A stretch of 64,000 nt of DNA from Geobacillus vulcani PSS1 (GTDB lineage: Bacteria > Bacillota > Bacilli > Bacillales > Anoxybacillaceae), in NCBI RefSeq assembly GCF_000733845.1, contig NZ_JPOI01000001.1:1403501-1467500 (forward strand), given 5' to 3'. Shown piece by piece: positions 18,108 to 29,997 of this stretch (positions within the stretch are counted from its first letter, which is position 1; each line of letters starts with the position of its first letter). The translations under genes were made by a program, and so were the position numbers. The notes beneath the pieces are model-generated. The model saw nothing but the letters and a program-made list of their open reading frames with translations. It searched no databases and was not told the origin of the DNA.

Positions 18108-19169
18108 AATGATTCCAGTGTCGCGGATGCGAACGTCTGCCGTAATGCGAAACGGCAGATGGCGGTAGCGACGATAAAAGTCGCGGTAGCTGAAATGACG
18201 GTACTGGCTTTTGGCCCAATCGCCGAGGCCGATGGGATCGATGTTCAGTTCCTGAAAGCGGCGGAGGAGCTCGCTCGCTTTTGTTTTGATTTCCTTTTCA
18301 AACTGTTGTTGGACAGCCTGTTGGGCCGACGGGGTAAACGGTCCTTGTTTATGTTCCCTTATCACCCCTTCAAGGGAAAGGTGAATGTGCAGATGCGGGT
18401 GCGTTTTCGGTCCGGAAAAGGAAATGGACCGCTTGGTTGAAATGTTTTTAACAGACGCGTAATTGCCTTTTTGCAGTCGAACCGTATGAGTCCCTTCTGT
18501 ATAGGAGTCGGTCAGGATTTTAAAGAAGAACATGTCGTTTCGCTCAATATAATCGACGACCCGGTCGCCGCGAAATAAGGCGATTCCCTCGACTTGCACA
18601 TCTTGGCCGACCCGTCGGAGATACGGCAAAAAGGGGTCTTGGCCATCGGCATAGTACATTTTCAAAAACAGATGCAAATTCGTTTTAGGCACGTCCCGCT
18701 GTTCAATATTATGTTTGAGCAGATTGGAAAGATAAATGCCGTTTCCTTGCCGGCCGTAATGCCCTTTTAATAACTCTTCGGCCGTTCCGTCGACAACCGC
18801 TAAATAAAGCCTGGTTCCGATGCTGGAATCGCGATGGAAGTTATCGACAAATGGGAAAATGCCCTGTTCCGCCAACCGCTTTCCATACAACGCCACTTCA
18901 ATGCTTCCGTTGACAAGCGGTTCGGACGTTTTGTGCTGCAGCTCTTCGAGAATATCCTTTGTGCTGACGGAAACGGCAGTTAATGTTTTATTGGCGGTCT
19001 CCTCCCTCTTATAGATGGGAATGAGCACGGTGCCCTTGATTTTATTTTTATTCACATAATCAAACCCTACAGCGCTTTCAATGCTGATGTCGTCTAAAAT
19101 TTCCTTGCGCAGGCAGCCGGAGAGCAGCGATACGGCCACGAGAACAAAAAGAAACGTCTTTCCGTTCAT
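18102..19169 (-). CDS. Spore germination receptor subunit C (GerC family lipoprotein)
   Basis: The 355-residue outer subunit of a nutrient germinant receptor in the spore inner membrane. The start at 19169 gives MNGKTFLFVLVAVSLLSGC, a signal peptide with lipobox LSGC whose cysteine is lipidated. The following LRKEILDDISIESAVGFDY is the usual GerC N-terminus, and QQQFEKEIKTKASELLRRFQ in the last third belongs to the conserved C-terminal domain. Its start overlaps the end of the B gene (ATGA). Last gene of an A-B-C operon. Confidence 0.88.
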   Translation of the reverse strand: MNGKTFLFVLVAVSLLSGCLRKEILDDISIESAVGFDYVNKNKIKGTVLIPIYKREETANKTLTAVSVSTKDILEELQHKTSEPLVNGSIEVALYGKRLAEQGIFPFVDNFHRDSSIGTRLYLAVVDGTAEELLKGHYGRQGNGIYLSNLLKHNIEQRDVPKTNLHLFLKMYYADGQDPFLPYLRRVGQDVQVEGIALFRGDRVVDYIERNDMFFFKILTDSYTEGTHTVRLQKGNYASVKNISTKRSISFSGPKTHPHLHIHLSLEGVIREHKQGPFTPSAQQAVQQQFEKEIKTKASELLRRFQELNIDPIGLGDWAKSQYRHFSYRDFYRRYRHLPFRITADVRIRDTGIIE

Positions 19170-20254
19170 AACTTCCCTCTCACTTTCGTCCGAATATACG
19201 TGAACGCCGCTAAACATGGCAGCCATACATAAAGAAAATAAAAGCCGATTCGGTTTAAGACCGAATTGATCATATTGACGCCGGTTCGGTCATGAACGGC
19301 AAGTGTGGCGAGAAAGCATCCGATGGCGAGGAGGAGCAAAGCCGTTTTTTGCCGAACCGGAAGCACCTTCTTGCATATGCGCGAAGAGCACCAGAGCCCT
19401 AAGCATACGTTCGGCAGAATGACAAACAGCCAATTGGCGATGCCAATATACTCAAATCGTTCAATGAAAGGCATCTCGACCATTTTCCACATCGTCAACG
19501 TCGCCCAAATTTGGCGCTGCAACTGTTTTTCGCTAAAATAGGCCAATGTCAAGACGGTAAGCAGTGTGTAAAACAAGGTGGTGGTCAATAAAGCGATGTG
19601 CGCCCATTTGGCCGATTGTTTTCCGTTTTTCAGGAAAGGGTAAAAGAGCAAAACTGTTTCATATCCGAGCATGGTTAAGGTCATTTCTTTCGCTGCTTTG
19701 ACAATTCCGGAGAGCGGATGGTCCAAAATTGGGAGCAGCCGGTAAAAGTCGGTATAATCGAAGACAAACCAAAACGTAAACAGCAGATAACTAGGAATAA
19801 TTAAGCAAAAAAAGCAAATGCCGACGACAATCCGAAAGCCGCCCAATGTGATGTACAAGCAAAGAAGCAAAAAGGCGAGCGAAAACTCCCATGTGCGCAA
19901 ATCGGGAAACATCCATACTTGAATGACTTCGATATACGTACGGAGCACCACAAATGACATGGAGGCAAAGTAGGCGGCTATCGCCAAAGAAAGAACGTTG
20001 CCGAGCCAGCGGCCGAACAATTGCTGGTGCAAGCGGATGAAGTCGCCATCCGCTTGCTGCAAAAGCCAATACATTAAAGCTAGTACAAGGTGTCCTGCCG
20101 CGCCAGCCAACAGGACGGAAATCCACGCGTCATGACCGGCTGATTTGGAGATGATGCGTTGGAAGCCAAGGACACCGATGCCGATTTGCATGGACATAAT
20201 GATAAAAAAGGCCATGAAGGCAGAAACTTGAGACCGTTCCGCGACAGAAGCCAT
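19166..20254 (-). CDS. Spore germination receptor subunit B (GerB/APC-type permease)
   Basis: A 362-residue membrane protein with about ten transmembrane helices, from the GerB branch of the amino acid/polyamine permease superfamily. The beginning is typical: SQVSAFMAFFIIMSMQIGIGVLGFQ. It probably binds the germinant between its helices. The chosen start at 20254 is preceded by GCAGGAGGACGA. A longer frame upstream runs into the A gene and is not credible. Confidence 0.87.
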   Translation of the reverse strand: MASVAERSQVSAFMAFFIIMSMQIGIGVLGFQRIISKSAGHDAWISVLLAGAAGHLVLALMYWLLQQADGDFIRLHQQLFGRWLGNVLSLAIAAYFASMSFVVLRTYIEVIQVWMFPDLRTWEFSLAFLLLCLYITLGGFRIVVGICFFCLIIPSYLLFTFWFVFDYTDFYRLLPILDHPLSGIVKAAKEMTLTMLGYETVLLFYPFLKNGKQSAKWAHIALLTTTLFYTLLTVLTLAYFSEKQLQRQIWATLTMWKMVEMPFIERFEYIGIANWLFVILPNVCLGLWCSSRICKKVLPVRQKTALLLLAIGCFLATLAVHDRTGVNMINSVLNRIGFYFLYVWLPCLAAFTYIRTKVRGKL

Positions 20255-20279
20255 CTTCGTCCTCCTGCAAAATGATCGT

Positions 20280-21749
20280 CTATTCATCAATATCTCGCTT
20301 TTCCTTTGCTTTTTTGCCGTCGAATCGAATCGGTTGCTGCGTTCTGAGTGAGCTTGGCCGCTTCGCTTGGCTTGTAAGCGGAAGACGGATGAGCGCGTCC
20401 TTCCAATCCTTCCAACGCGGCGGATACAGCGGCACAAGAAATGGCCGTCCCAGTGAGGTTAACGAAAGCAGATGGGTCATCACAATGCAAAAACAAAATG
20501 CCACCCCGAGCAGCCCCCACATTTCGGCAAACAGCAAAAAGGGGAAACGCATCAAGCGAATCGTATTGCCCATTTTGTAGACAGGGGTAGTAAAGGAAGC
20601 CAACGCGGCAAGCGCCACCAAGATTAACAAGACATTGCTTGTCAACCCGGCCTCAACGGAAGCCGTTCCAATGACAATCCCGCCGACGATGCCGATTGTT
20701 TGCCCGACTTTCGTTGGCAGCCGCGCCCCGGCTTCACGCAAAAGCTCGATGGTCAACTCGAGAAACAACACTTCCAAAATGGGCGGAAACGGAATTTCCT
20801 TCCTCGAAGTAATGAGCGTCCCCAACAAATCTTTCGGTATGAGCTCATAATGGTAATTCAACGTCGCGACATAAATAGGTGTAATCAAAATGGAAAAGGC
20901 GACAGAAAAAAGACGAATGAGACGAAAAAAAGAAGCAATGGTCCAGTTTAGAAAATAGTCTTCAAAAGATGAAAAAAACTCGACGAGAGTGGTCGGACCG
21001 ATGAGCGCATGCGGCGAACCGTCCACCAAAATCGCCACTTTTCCTTCCGCTAACACCGCGGCTACTCGGTCGGGCCGTTCCGTGTCAAGCAATTGTGGAA
21101 ACAGGGAATGCCGGTTGTCAGAAATGATTTGGACGATATAAGAACTGTCAATGATCTCATCAAATTCAATCGCCTGAATGCGCTGCAAGACCGTTTGCAC
21201 GTTCTCTCGATCCGCAATGCCATCGATATACACCACGGCCAATTTCGTTTGCGATAATGTTCCCACCCGAAACATGTTGACAGTCAAGTGATCCGAGGGA
21301 ATGCGCTTGCGCAACAAATATAAATTCGTTTCCAATGATTCAATAAATGACTCTTTCGGACCGACGACGCTAAATTCTACTTCTGGAATGGTCAGCGTCC
21401 GCTCGAGCGTCTTTTGCGCTTTGACCAGCAATCCGGTTTCATCGGTTTCGTTCAGCCGAATGAGCAAATAGCCTTCGAGCAACTGCTGTTTCATGCCATT
21501 CGGGTCAGAGGAAAGATGCACTTCGTCCAATGGCAGGGCATCACATAGATCTTGTAAGGATGAAAAGGGATAATGGATCATATAAGGAAAAATATTCTTA
21601 ACAGCCATTTCAAGATCGATCATCGGTTCCATGTAGGATACCCATATTCGTTGCCCAGTTGGCTGATTTCGGTACACTTTCGTTTGAAAATCAACGGAAC
21701 GCCCCAATGTTTGCAGCATGCTCCATACCGATTCGGTTGGGGCCGCCAT
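20280..21749 (-). CDS. Spore germination receptor subunit A (GerA family)
   Basis: A 489-residue subunit. Residues 1-240 form the soluble N-terminal domain, with the family block VEFSVVGPKESFIESLETNL and the later GKVAILVDGSPHALIGP. Residues 245-440 contain the membrane region, including EIPFPPILEVLFLELTIELLREAG and VGGIVIGTASVEAGL. First gene of the receptor operon, with 25 bases to the B gene. The closest named B. subtilis paralogue cannot be settled by eye. Confidence 0.9.
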   Translation of the reverse strand: MAAPTESVWSMLQTLGRSVDFQTKVYRNQPTGQRIWVSYMEPMIDLEMAVKNIFPYMIHYPFSSLQDLCDALPLDEVHLSSDPNGMKQQLLEGYLLIRLNETDETGLLVKAQKTLERTLTIPEVEFSVVGPKESFIESLETNLYLLRKRIPSDHLTVNMFRVGTLSQTKLAVVYIDGIADRENVQTVLQRIQAIEFDEIIDSSYIVQIISDNRHSLFPQLLDTERPDRVAAVLAEGKVAILVDGSPHALIGPTTLVEFFSSFEDYFLNWTIASFFRLIRLFSVAFSILITPIYVATLNYHYELIPKDLLGTLITSRKEIPFPPILEVLFLELTIELLREAGARLPTKVGQTIGIVGGIVIGTASVEAGLTSNVLLILVALAALASFTTPVYKMGNTIRLMRFPFLLFAEMWGLLGVAFCFCIVMTHLLSLTSLGRPFLVPLYPPRWKDWKDALIRLPLTSQAKRPSSLRTQQPIRFDGKKAKEKRDIDE

Positions 21750-21795
21750 TTCCTTCTCCCCTTTCTGCGCCTGGTTTTTTTAACCGATTGAGAAA

Positions 21796-21828
21796 GAGGA
21801 TGTCCGCCTGCCGTTCGGACATCCCCTC
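21796..21828 (-). terminator. Terminator after the coat protein genes
   Basis: Read on the minus strand, GAGGGGATGTCCG and CGGACATCCTC form a strong stem with a two-base bulge, followed by TTTCTC. It separates the two coat genes from the downstream receptor operon. Confidence 0.65.
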
Positions 21829-21834
21829 GTTTTG

Positions 21835-22170
21835 TTATTGCATCGCATTCCGTTGATAAGGAAGCTGATTCGTATACCCTTGGAACTGCTGGTACGTTTG
21901 CTGAAGCTTTTGCGGATCGGCGGCTTCAAGTTGATACCATCCTTTTTTGAACATCAAATGGTACAAGTCGCGCTGACAGTTTTGCGTTTCCGTGAAAATA
22001 TTCATTATATCTTGATATAACGGTTGGTTGCTCGCTTCATGCAAAAAGACGCTGTACGACAACGTCATGTATTTTTCCGTCGTCAACATGTCGTTGAGAA
22101 AATCGCGCTCGTTCATTTGCGGTGTTTTCGGCACTTGCGTCTCCGGATTTTGCACTTGTTTCGTGTTCAT
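21835..22170 (-). CDS. CotF-like spore coat protein
   Basis: A 111-residue protein with the CotF family helical pair: ERDFLNDMLTTEKYMTLSYSVFLHEASN, then a helix with TETQNCQRDLYHLMFKKGWY. The N-terminal tail is polar and rich in Gln and Pro. It should be made in the mother cell and assembled in the coat. It is preceded by a similar smaller protein and shares its transcript and terminator. Confidence 0.8.
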   Translation of the reverse strand: MNTKQVQNPETQVPKTPQMNERDFLNDMLTTEKYMTLSYSVFLHEASNQPLYQDIMNIFTETQNCQRDLYHLMFKKGWYQLEAADPQKLQQTYQQFQGYTNQLPYQRNAMQ

Positions 22171-22185
22171 CGGATGTTCCTCCTT

Positions 22186-22443
22186 TCACATCACCGGCGG
22201 CTGCGGCGGGTTTTGCAAATGGCGCAAAATCATTTCGTAATGGCGCTGATGCATCTGTCCAGCGCGCTCGATCGCCTGCACCACTTCAGGATCGCGGCAT
22301 TGCGAGGCGAAAAAGTGCGCTTTTTTCGCCGCCAGCAAGTTCCATGACATCATGTCGGAAAAATACAGGGCGTCTTTTGTGGACACCATTTGCGGCGGCT
22401 CAGACATCACCGCCTGCGGGTTCATTTGAGGTTGCTGTTGCAT
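22186..22443 (-). CDS. Small CotF-related coat protein
   Basis: An 85-residue relative of the neighbouring CotF-like protein, with a Gln/Pro/Met-rich start and the helices STKDALYFSDMMSWNLLAAKK and VQAIERAGQMHQRHYEMILRH. The start at 22443 is preceded by CGAAAGGAGC. Such pairs of a short and a longer CotF-like protein are common in Bacillus (compare the B. subtilis yra genes). The role in the coat is inferred. Confidence 0.7.
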   Translation of the reverse strand: MQQQPQMNPQAVMSEPPQMVSTKDALYFSDMMSWNLLAAKKAHFFASQCRDPEVVQAIERAGQMHQRHYEMILRHLQNPPQPPVM

Positions 22444-22539
22444 GGCTGTTCGCTCCTTTCGTTGGTTGTTCGCTTGTAGATTGTCCAGCGAGTGGAAAGT
22501 TATACATAAATAAAAAATAAAACGCCAGGAAAAAACATA

Positions 22540-22567
22540 TTCAATGAGGGCAGAAACATGGTACAAT
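22540..22567 (+). promoter_or_regulatory. Possible fadM promoter
   Basis: TTCAAT and TACAAT are separated by 16 bases, 42 bases before the GTG start of fadM. The -10 is good; the -35 is weak. Confidence 0.35.
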
Positions 22568-22609
22568 AAGAGATGATGAATGCGTTTCCATACAAGGAGG
22601 CTTGCAACA

Positions 22610-23527
22610 GTGGAACAGCTGATGCGCGACTTTTTTTTGTTCTTGTCCAAAAATAAAACGTTGACCCAGTTGGCGAAGCGATACGGCCTCCGCTTCGGCG
22701 CTTCAAGATTTGTCGCCGGTGAGACGATCGAGGAAGCGGTGCGCGTCATCCGCCAGCTGAACGAAAAAGGGTTGGCGGTCACGGTCGACTATTTGGGTGA
22801 GTTTGTCGACAATGAGCAGGAAGCGAATGAGATGGCGCGCCATTGCTTGGAAGCGATTGAGGCGATCAGCCGGGAAAAGCTGAATTCGCAGCTGTCGCTG
22901 AAAATGACATCGATGGGGCTGGATATTTCCGATGAACTGGTGATGCGCAACATGCGCCGCATTTTGGACGCGGCGAAAGAGCGCGGCGTGTTTGTGACGA
23001 TTGACATGGAAGATTATTCGCGCTGCCAGAAGACGCTGGACATTTTTAAAACGTTGAAAAAAGAATACGACAACGTCGGTACGGTGCTGCAGGCGTATTT
23101 GTACCGGACGGAACAAGACATTGAAGATTTAAAGCCGTACCGCCCGAACTTGCGGCTTGTCAAAGGAGCCTACAAAGAACCGCCCGAAGTGGCGTTTCCG
23201 GATAAAAAAGATGTCGATGAGAATTTTAAGAAGATCATCAAAATGCATTTGTTAAACGGCAACTATACAGCTGTGGCGACGCATGACGACGCCATCATCG
23301 AATATACGAAGCAGCTCGTCAAAGAATACAACATTCCCAACAGCCAGTTTGAATTCCAAATGCTGTACGGCATCCGCCCGGAGCGCCAAGTGCAGCTGGC
23401 GCGCGAAGGATATACGATGCGCGTGTACGTTCCGTACGGAACGGACTGGTACGGCTACTTTATGCGCCGGCTTGCCGAACGGCCGGCCAACGTGGCGTTT
23501 GTCATCAAAGGCATGTTCCGCAAGTGA
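22610..23527 (+). CDS. fadM: Proline dehydrogenase
   Basis: The FAD-dependent first step of proline breakdown, yielding 1-pyrroline-5-carboxylate. The 305-residue monofunctional enzyme shows the family blocks VTVDYLGEFV, MTSMGLDIS, RLVKGAYKEP and the substrate-binding end RVYVPYGTDWYGYFMRRLAERP. GTG 22610 lies nine bases after AAGGAGG; the ATG ten codons earlier would put the ribosome site inside the gene. Its place beside yuzL and fadNAE is the same as B. subtilis fadM (yusM). The paralogue PutB is nearly indistinguishable by sequence, so the symbol rests on synteny. Confidence 0.9.
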   Translation: MEQLMRDFFLFLSKNKTLTQLAKRYGLRFGASRFVAGETIEEAVRVIRQLNEKGLAVTVDYLGEFVDNEQEANEMARHCLEAIEAISREKLNSQLSLKMTSMGLDISDELVMRNMRRILDAAKERGVFVTIDMEDYSRCQKTLDIFKTLKKEYDNVGTVLQAYLYRTEQDIEDLKPYRPNLRLVKGAYKEPPEVAFPDKKDVDENFKKIIKMHLLNGNYTAVATHDDAIIEYTKQLVKEYNIPNSQFEFQMLYGIRPERQVQLAREGYTMRVYVPYGTDWYGYFMRRLAERPANVAFVIKGMFRK

Positions 23528-23614
23528 CGCCCGCCCGGCAACGAGAGAACTGTGTCGAAAGCCCGGCCGATAGGCGGACAAGTCCGGCAAACAGGGGACA
23601 GGCGCCGTTGGGCG

Positions 23615-23764
23615 TCAGTCCCCTTGCATGTTGTGCTTTTTGTATTGCTGGTTTTGGCTTGTTCGCTTGCCGCCGCCGTCGGCTTCGACCGTCGGGCCGG
23701 CGTTTCCTTTGACGCTCGCGGCGCTGACACCGCGTTCAGACGGATTTTTTTTCAACCGGGCCAT
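23615..23764 (-). CDS. yuzL: YuzL-like small protein
   Basis: A 49-residue basic protein behind an AGGAGGTGAAGATC ribosome site. It has the YuzL pattern: a lysine-rich start, then GVSAASVKGNAGPTVEADGG and a Gln/Lys tail. As in B. subtilis it lies between fadM and fadN on the opposite strand. Function unknown; small-spore-protein-like composition. An interrupted stem over its stop codon (AGGGGAC...GTCCCCT) may end transcription. Confidence 0.75.
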   Translation of the reverse strand: MARLKKNPSERGVSAASVKGNAGPTVEADGGGKRTSQNQQYKKHNMQGD

Positions 23765-23835
23765 GATCTTCACCTCCTGTTTGTATTATGGGCCAAAATC
23801 GAGCAGTGAGTCGGGAAAAAATGTGCGCAAATATA

Positions 23836-23864
23836 TTGCGAAAATTACCAACATACTATATATT
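23836..23864 (+). promoter_or_regulatory. Putative fadNAE promoter
   Basis: TTGCGA and TATATT are 17 bases apart, with the start point expected near 23871. The operators below lie just downstream, as expected for roadblock repression. Confidence 0.45.
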
Positions 23865-23871
23865 TAGGTAT

Positions 23872-23885
23872 AGAGAACGTTTTCA
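23872..23885. promoter_or_regulatory. cre-like site before fadN
   Basis: AGAGAACGTTTTCA matches the cre consensus at 12 of 14 positions and sits at the predicted transcription start. Possible CcpA repression of beta-oxidation. Confidence 0.35.
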
Positions 23886-23908
23886 ACGATATTTTTTTCG
23901 CCAGAAAA

Positions 23909-23926
23909 TGAATGATCATTCATTCA
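23909..23926. promoter_or_regulatory. FadR operator of fadNAE
   Basis: TGAATGATCATTCATTCA contains the exact arms TGAATGA and TCATTCA of the Bacillus FadR consensus with the correct 4-base centre. FadR would release it on binding long-chain acyl-CoA. Confidence 0.85.
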
Positions 23927-23947
23927 ATGGTGTGAGGGGGAACCGAA

Positions 23948-26335
<2,388 letters not shown>

Positions 26336-26362
26336 CGCGGGGAAGATCAAGGGGGGATCGGC

Positions 26363-27535
26363 GTGAGAGAAGCGGTCATTGTCGCAGGCGCACGCACACC
26401 GGTCGGCAAAGCGAAAAAAGGAACGCTCGCCCATGTGCGGCCGGACGATTTAGGGGCGCTCGTCGTCAAAGAGACGTTGAAACGGGCAGGAAATTATGAA
26501 GGAAACATTGATGACCTCATTATCGGCTGCGCCATGCCGGAGGCGGAGCAAGGGCTGAACATCGCCCGCAACATCGGCGCGCTCGCCGGGCTGCCATATA
26601 CGGTGCCGGCGATCACGATCAACCGGTATTGCTCGTCCGGCTTGCAGGCGATCGCCTATGCGGCGGAACGGGTCATGCTCGGCCATTCCGACACGGTCAT
26701 CGCCGGCGGGGTCGAATCGATGAGCATGGTGCCGATGATGGGGCATGTCGTCCGCCCCAACGCCCGCCTGGCGGAAGAAGCGCCGGAATATTACATGTCG
26801 ATGGGGCACACGGCTGAGCAAGTGGCGAAAAAATACGGCGTGAGCCGTGAGGATCAAGACGCGTTCGCGGTGCGCAGCCATCAGCGCGCCGCCAAGGCGA
26901 TTGCGGAAGGCAAGTTCAACGAGGAAATCGTGCCGGTGGAAGTGGTGGTGCGCAAAGTCGAAAACAACAAACTCGTCGAAGAAACCATCGTCTTTGCGCA
27001 AGATGAGGGCGTGCGTCCGGACACGAACATGGAGACGCTCGCGAAACTGCGCCCGGCGTTTGCGGTCAACGGCACGGTCACGGCCGGCAACGCGTCGCAA
27101 ATGAGCGACGGGGCGGCGGCGGTCATGGTGATGGACCGCGAAAAAGCGGAGTCGCTCGGCTTGAAGCCGCTCGGCAAGTTCCGGTCCTTTGCGGTCGCCG
27201 GCGTGCCGCCGGAAGTGATGGGCATCGGCCCGGTCGCCGCGGTGCCGAAAGCGTTGAAGCTCGCCGGCTTGGAACTGTCCGACATCGGCTTGATCGAGCT
27301 GAACGAAGCGTTCGCCTCGCAATCGATTCAAGTCATCCGCGAACTTGGGTTGGATGAGGACATCGTCAACGTCAACGGCGGGGCGATTGCGCTCGGCCAC
27401 CCGCTCGGCTGCACGGGTGCGAAGCTGACGTTGTCTTTGCTTTACGAAATGCGGCGCCGCAACGTGCAGTTTGGCATCGTCACGATGTGCATCGGCGGCG
27501 GCATGGGCGCAGCCGGCGTGTTTGAACTGCTGTAG
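26363..27535 (+). CDS. fadA: Acetyl-CoA C-acyltransferase (thiolase)
   Basis: A 390-residue thiolase that cleaves 3-ketoacyl-CoA in beta-oxidation. The nucleophilic cysteine is in [12 protein letters not shown], the His in [21 protein letters not shown], and the acidifying Cys in [18 protein letters not shown] start behind AAGGGGGGATCGGC, 27 bases after fadN, consistent with a multienzyme complex of the two products. Confidence 0.94.
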   Translation: MREAVIVAGARTPVGKAKKGTLAHVRPDDLGALVVKETLKRAGNYEGNIDDLIIGCAMPEAEQGLNIARNIGALAGLPYTVPAITINRYCSSGLQAIAYAAERVMLGHSDTVIAGGVESMSMVPMMGHVVRPNARLAEEAPEYYMSMGHTAEQVAKKYGVSREDQDAFAVRSHQRAAKAIAEGKFNEEIVPVEVVVRKVENNKLVEETIVFAQDEGVRPDTNMETLAKLRPAFAVNGTVTAGNASQMSDGAAAVMVMDREKAESLGLKPLGKFRSFAVAGVPPEVMGIGPVAAVPKALKLAGLELSDIGLIELNEAFASQSIQVIRELGLDEDIVNVNGGAIALGHPLGCTGAKLTLSLLYEMRRRNVQFGIVTMCIGGGMGAAGVFELL

Positions 27536-27672
27536 CGGCAGCCGAAAGCGAGCGGGCTCCATCAGCTCGCGCGAGGCATGCATCCGCATTGGCCCGGCTG
27601 CAGGGAACGTCCATTTCCCGGGCGGCGTTGCCGCCCGGATCATCAATCATCTTTTGGGGGAGGAAATGAACG

Positions 27673-29457
27673 ATGGCCAAAACAATCGAAGAAGCGATCA
27701 AAGGCGGCAGCTTTCTAATCGAAGACATTCCGGCGGAGCGCGTGTTTACGCCCGAAGATTTCACCGACGAACATCACATGATCGCCAAAACGACGGAAGA
27801 GTATGTCAACAACGAGGTGCTTCCGCAGCTTGAACATTTGGAAAATCACGAGTTTGACCGCTCGGTGAAGCTGCTCCGCAAAGCGGGCGAACTCGGCTTG
27901 TTGAGCGCGGACATTCCGGAAGAGTACGGCGGCTTGGGCTTAGATAAGGTCAGCTCGGCCATCATTGCTGAAAAAATGGCGCCGGCCGGCGGCTTTGCGA
28001 TTTCGCATGGGGCGCACGTCGGGATTGGTTCGCTGCCAATCGTGTTGTTTGGCACGGAAGAACAAAAACAAAAATACTTGCCGTATTTGGCGACCGGCGA
28101 AAAAATCGCCGCTTATGCCTTGACGGAGCCGGGCTCGGGTTCAGACGCCCTCGGCGCGAAAACGACAGCGAAGCTCAATGCGGAAGGCACGCATTACATT
28201 TTAAACGGCGAAAAACAATGGATCACGAACTCCGGATTCGCCGATGTGTTTGTCGTCTATGCGAAAGTCGACGGCCAGCATTTCACAGCCTTTATCGTTG
28301 AGCGCGATTTCCCGGGCGTTTCAACCGGTCCGGAAGAGAAGAAAATGGGGATCAAAAGCTCATCGACGCGGACGCTCATTTTGCAAGACGTGCCGGTGCC
28401 GAAAGAAAACGTGCTCGGTGAAATCGGCAAAGGCCATGTCATCGCCTTCAATATTTTGAACATCGGCCGCTACAAGCTCGGGTTGGGGGCGGTTGGGGGC
28501 GCGAAACGGGCGTTTGAGATCACGGTCAAATACGCCAATCAGCGCCAACAATTCAAACGTCCGATTTCGCAGTTTACGCTGACGCAGGAGAAATTTGCGA
28601 CGATGGCGTCGCGTCTGTATGCCGCCGAAAGCTCGGTGTACCGCACGGTCGGCTTGTTCGATGAACGGATGGGCCTGCTTGATGCAGAAAAAGCGAAAGA
28701 TGGCAAGGAAGTGGCGAAGTCGATCGCCGAATATGCGATCGAGTGCTCACTGAACAAGTTTTTTGCGACGGAAGTGCTCGATTACATCGTCGATGAAGGC
28801 GTGCAAATCCATGGCGGCTACGGCTTTATGCAAGAATACGAAATCGAGCGCGCCTACCGCGATTCGCGCATCAACCGCATTTTTGAGGGAACGAACGAAA
28901 TCAACCGCCTGCTCGTGCCGGGCATGTACTTGAAAAAAGCGTTAAAAGGCGAGCTGCCGCTTTTCCAAAAAGCGCAGCAGCTTCAGGAAGAACTCATGAT
29001 GATGACCGCAGAAGAGCCAGGGACGGGCGCGCTGGAACAAGAGAAATACTTGGTGCGCAACGCGAAAAAAATCGCCTTGATGGTCGCCGGCTTAGCGGCG
29101 CAAAAATACGGCCAGCGCATTGAAGAAGAGCAAGAAGTGCTCGTCAACATCGCCGACATCGTCTCGAACATTTACGCGATGGAATCGGCGCTCTTGCGCA
29201 CGGAAAAAGCGATTCAAGCGAGCGGTGAGGAGAAAAACAAGCAAAAAGTGCTGTACACGCAAATTTTCTGCCAAGAGGCGTTCAATGAAATTGAAGCCCA
29301 TGCGAAAGAGACGCTCGTCGCCGTGGAACAAGGCGACACGCTGCGGATGATGCTCGCCGCGCTCCGCCGGCTGACGCGCCATACGCCGATCAACGTGATC
29401 GCGAAAAAACGCGAAGCGGCTGCCGCGCTCATTGAAGCCGAACGGTATATTGTGTGA
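27673..29457 (+). CDS. fadE: Acyl-CoA dehydrogenase, long form
   Basis: A 594-residue flavoprotein that introduces the alpha-beta double bond in acyl-CoAs. The first 400 residues are a canonical acyl-CoA dehydrogenase: ALTEPGSGSDA, YILNGEKQWITN, and QIHGGYGFMQEYEIERAYRDSRINRIFEGTNE ending with the base Glu region. The extra C-terminal 190 residues are helical, as in FadE/VLCAD-like enzymes. The 137-base gap after fadA contains a GC-rich inverted repeat (27618-27638) without a T-run. ATG start behind GGGGGAGGAAATGAACG. Confidence 0.93.
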   Translation: MAKTIEEAIKGGSFLIEDIPAERVFTPEDFTDEHHMIAKTTEEYVNNEVLPQLEHLENHEFDRSVKLLRKAGELGLLSADIPEEYGGLGLDKVSSAIIAEKMAPAGGFAISHGAHVGIGSLPIVLFGTEEQKQKYLPYLATGEKIAAYALTEPGSGSDALGAKTTAKLNAEGTHYILNGEKQWITNSGFADVFVVYAKVDGQHFTAFIVERDFPGVSTGPEEKKMGIKSSSTRTLILQDVPVPKENVLGEIGKGHVIAFNILNIGRYKLGLGAVGGAKRAFEITVKYANQRQQFKRPISQFTLTQEKFATMASRLYAAESSVYRTVGLFDERMGLLDAEKAKDGKEVAKSIAEYAIECSLNKFFATEVLDYIVDEGVQIHGGYGFMQEYEIERAYRDSRINRIFEGTNEINRLLVPGMYLKKALKGELPLFQKAQQLQEELMMMTAEEPGTGALEQEKYLVRNAKKIALMVAGLAAQKYGQRIEEEQEVLVNIADIVSNIYAMESALLRTEKAIQASGEEKNKQKVLYTQIFCQEAFNEIEAHAKETLVAVEQGDTLRMMLAALRRLTRHTPINVIAKKREAAAALIEAERYIV

Positions 29458-29463
29458 TAATGG

Positions 29464-29496
29464 GAAGTGCCAGGCAGACTGCCTGGTGCTTCTTTT
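29464..29496 (+). terminator. fadNAE terminator
   Basis: GAAGTGCCAGGCA pairs with TGCCTGGTGCTTC (two G-T pairs) around GAC, followed by TTTTCTTCTT. Confidence 0.85.
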
Positions 29497-29539
29497 CTTC
29501 TTGATCGTCCAAACAGCGGAAATGAAAGGGGGAGTGAAG

Positions 29540-29905
29540 ATGGCGCTCACGCTCTATTGGTATCCAAAATGCGGAACGTGCCGGAAGGCGAAAAAATGGT
29601 TGGATGAACACGGCATTGAGGTGCAAACGGTGCATTTGGTCGACGAGCCGCTGACGAAAGAGCAGCTCGCCGACCTGCACCGGAAAAGCGGGCTGCCGCT
29701 CAAAAAATTTTTCAATACAAGCGGCATGAAATACCGTGAGCTTGGCTTGAAGGACCGGCTCGATGGCGCCTCGGAAGACGAGATGCTCGATTGGCTCGCC
29801 TCGGACGGGATGTTGGTCAAACGGCCGATTTTAACAGACGGCGAGCGGGTCGTCGTGGGCTTTCGCGAACAAGAATACGAGGCGTTTTTCGCGGAGAAGG
29901 CATAA
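29540..29905 (+). CDS. yusI: ArsC/Spx-family thioredoxin-fold protein
   Basis: A 121-residue protein of the ArsC/Spx family. CxxC at [11 protein letters not shown] near residue 10, and [14 protein letters not shown] near the end, match YusI. It lacks evident RNA-polymerase-binding features that would make it a true Spx, and it is better seen as an arsenate-reductase-like thiol protein of unknown substrate. Same place as in B. subtilis, between fadE and gcvH. Confidence 0.85.
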   Translation: MALTLYWYPKCGTCRKAKKWLDEHGIEVQTVHLVDEPLTKEQLADLHRKSGLPLKKFFNTSGMKYRELGLKDRLDGASEDEMLDWLASDGMLVKRPILTDGERVVVGFREQEYEAFFAEKA

Positions 29906-29997
29906 AAATTTTTGCAAAATCGGGTGAATTCAGTGAGTTTTTGCGGAAAATCGGTTATGATGAAAAAGGATACATTTTGTCGCGATGGAGGGATTGG

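Noticed and set aside
20255..20437. N-terminal extension of the GerB-like gene
   Set aside because: It would run into the GerA-like gene and add polar residues unlike any GerB; ATG 20254 has a strong ribosome site.
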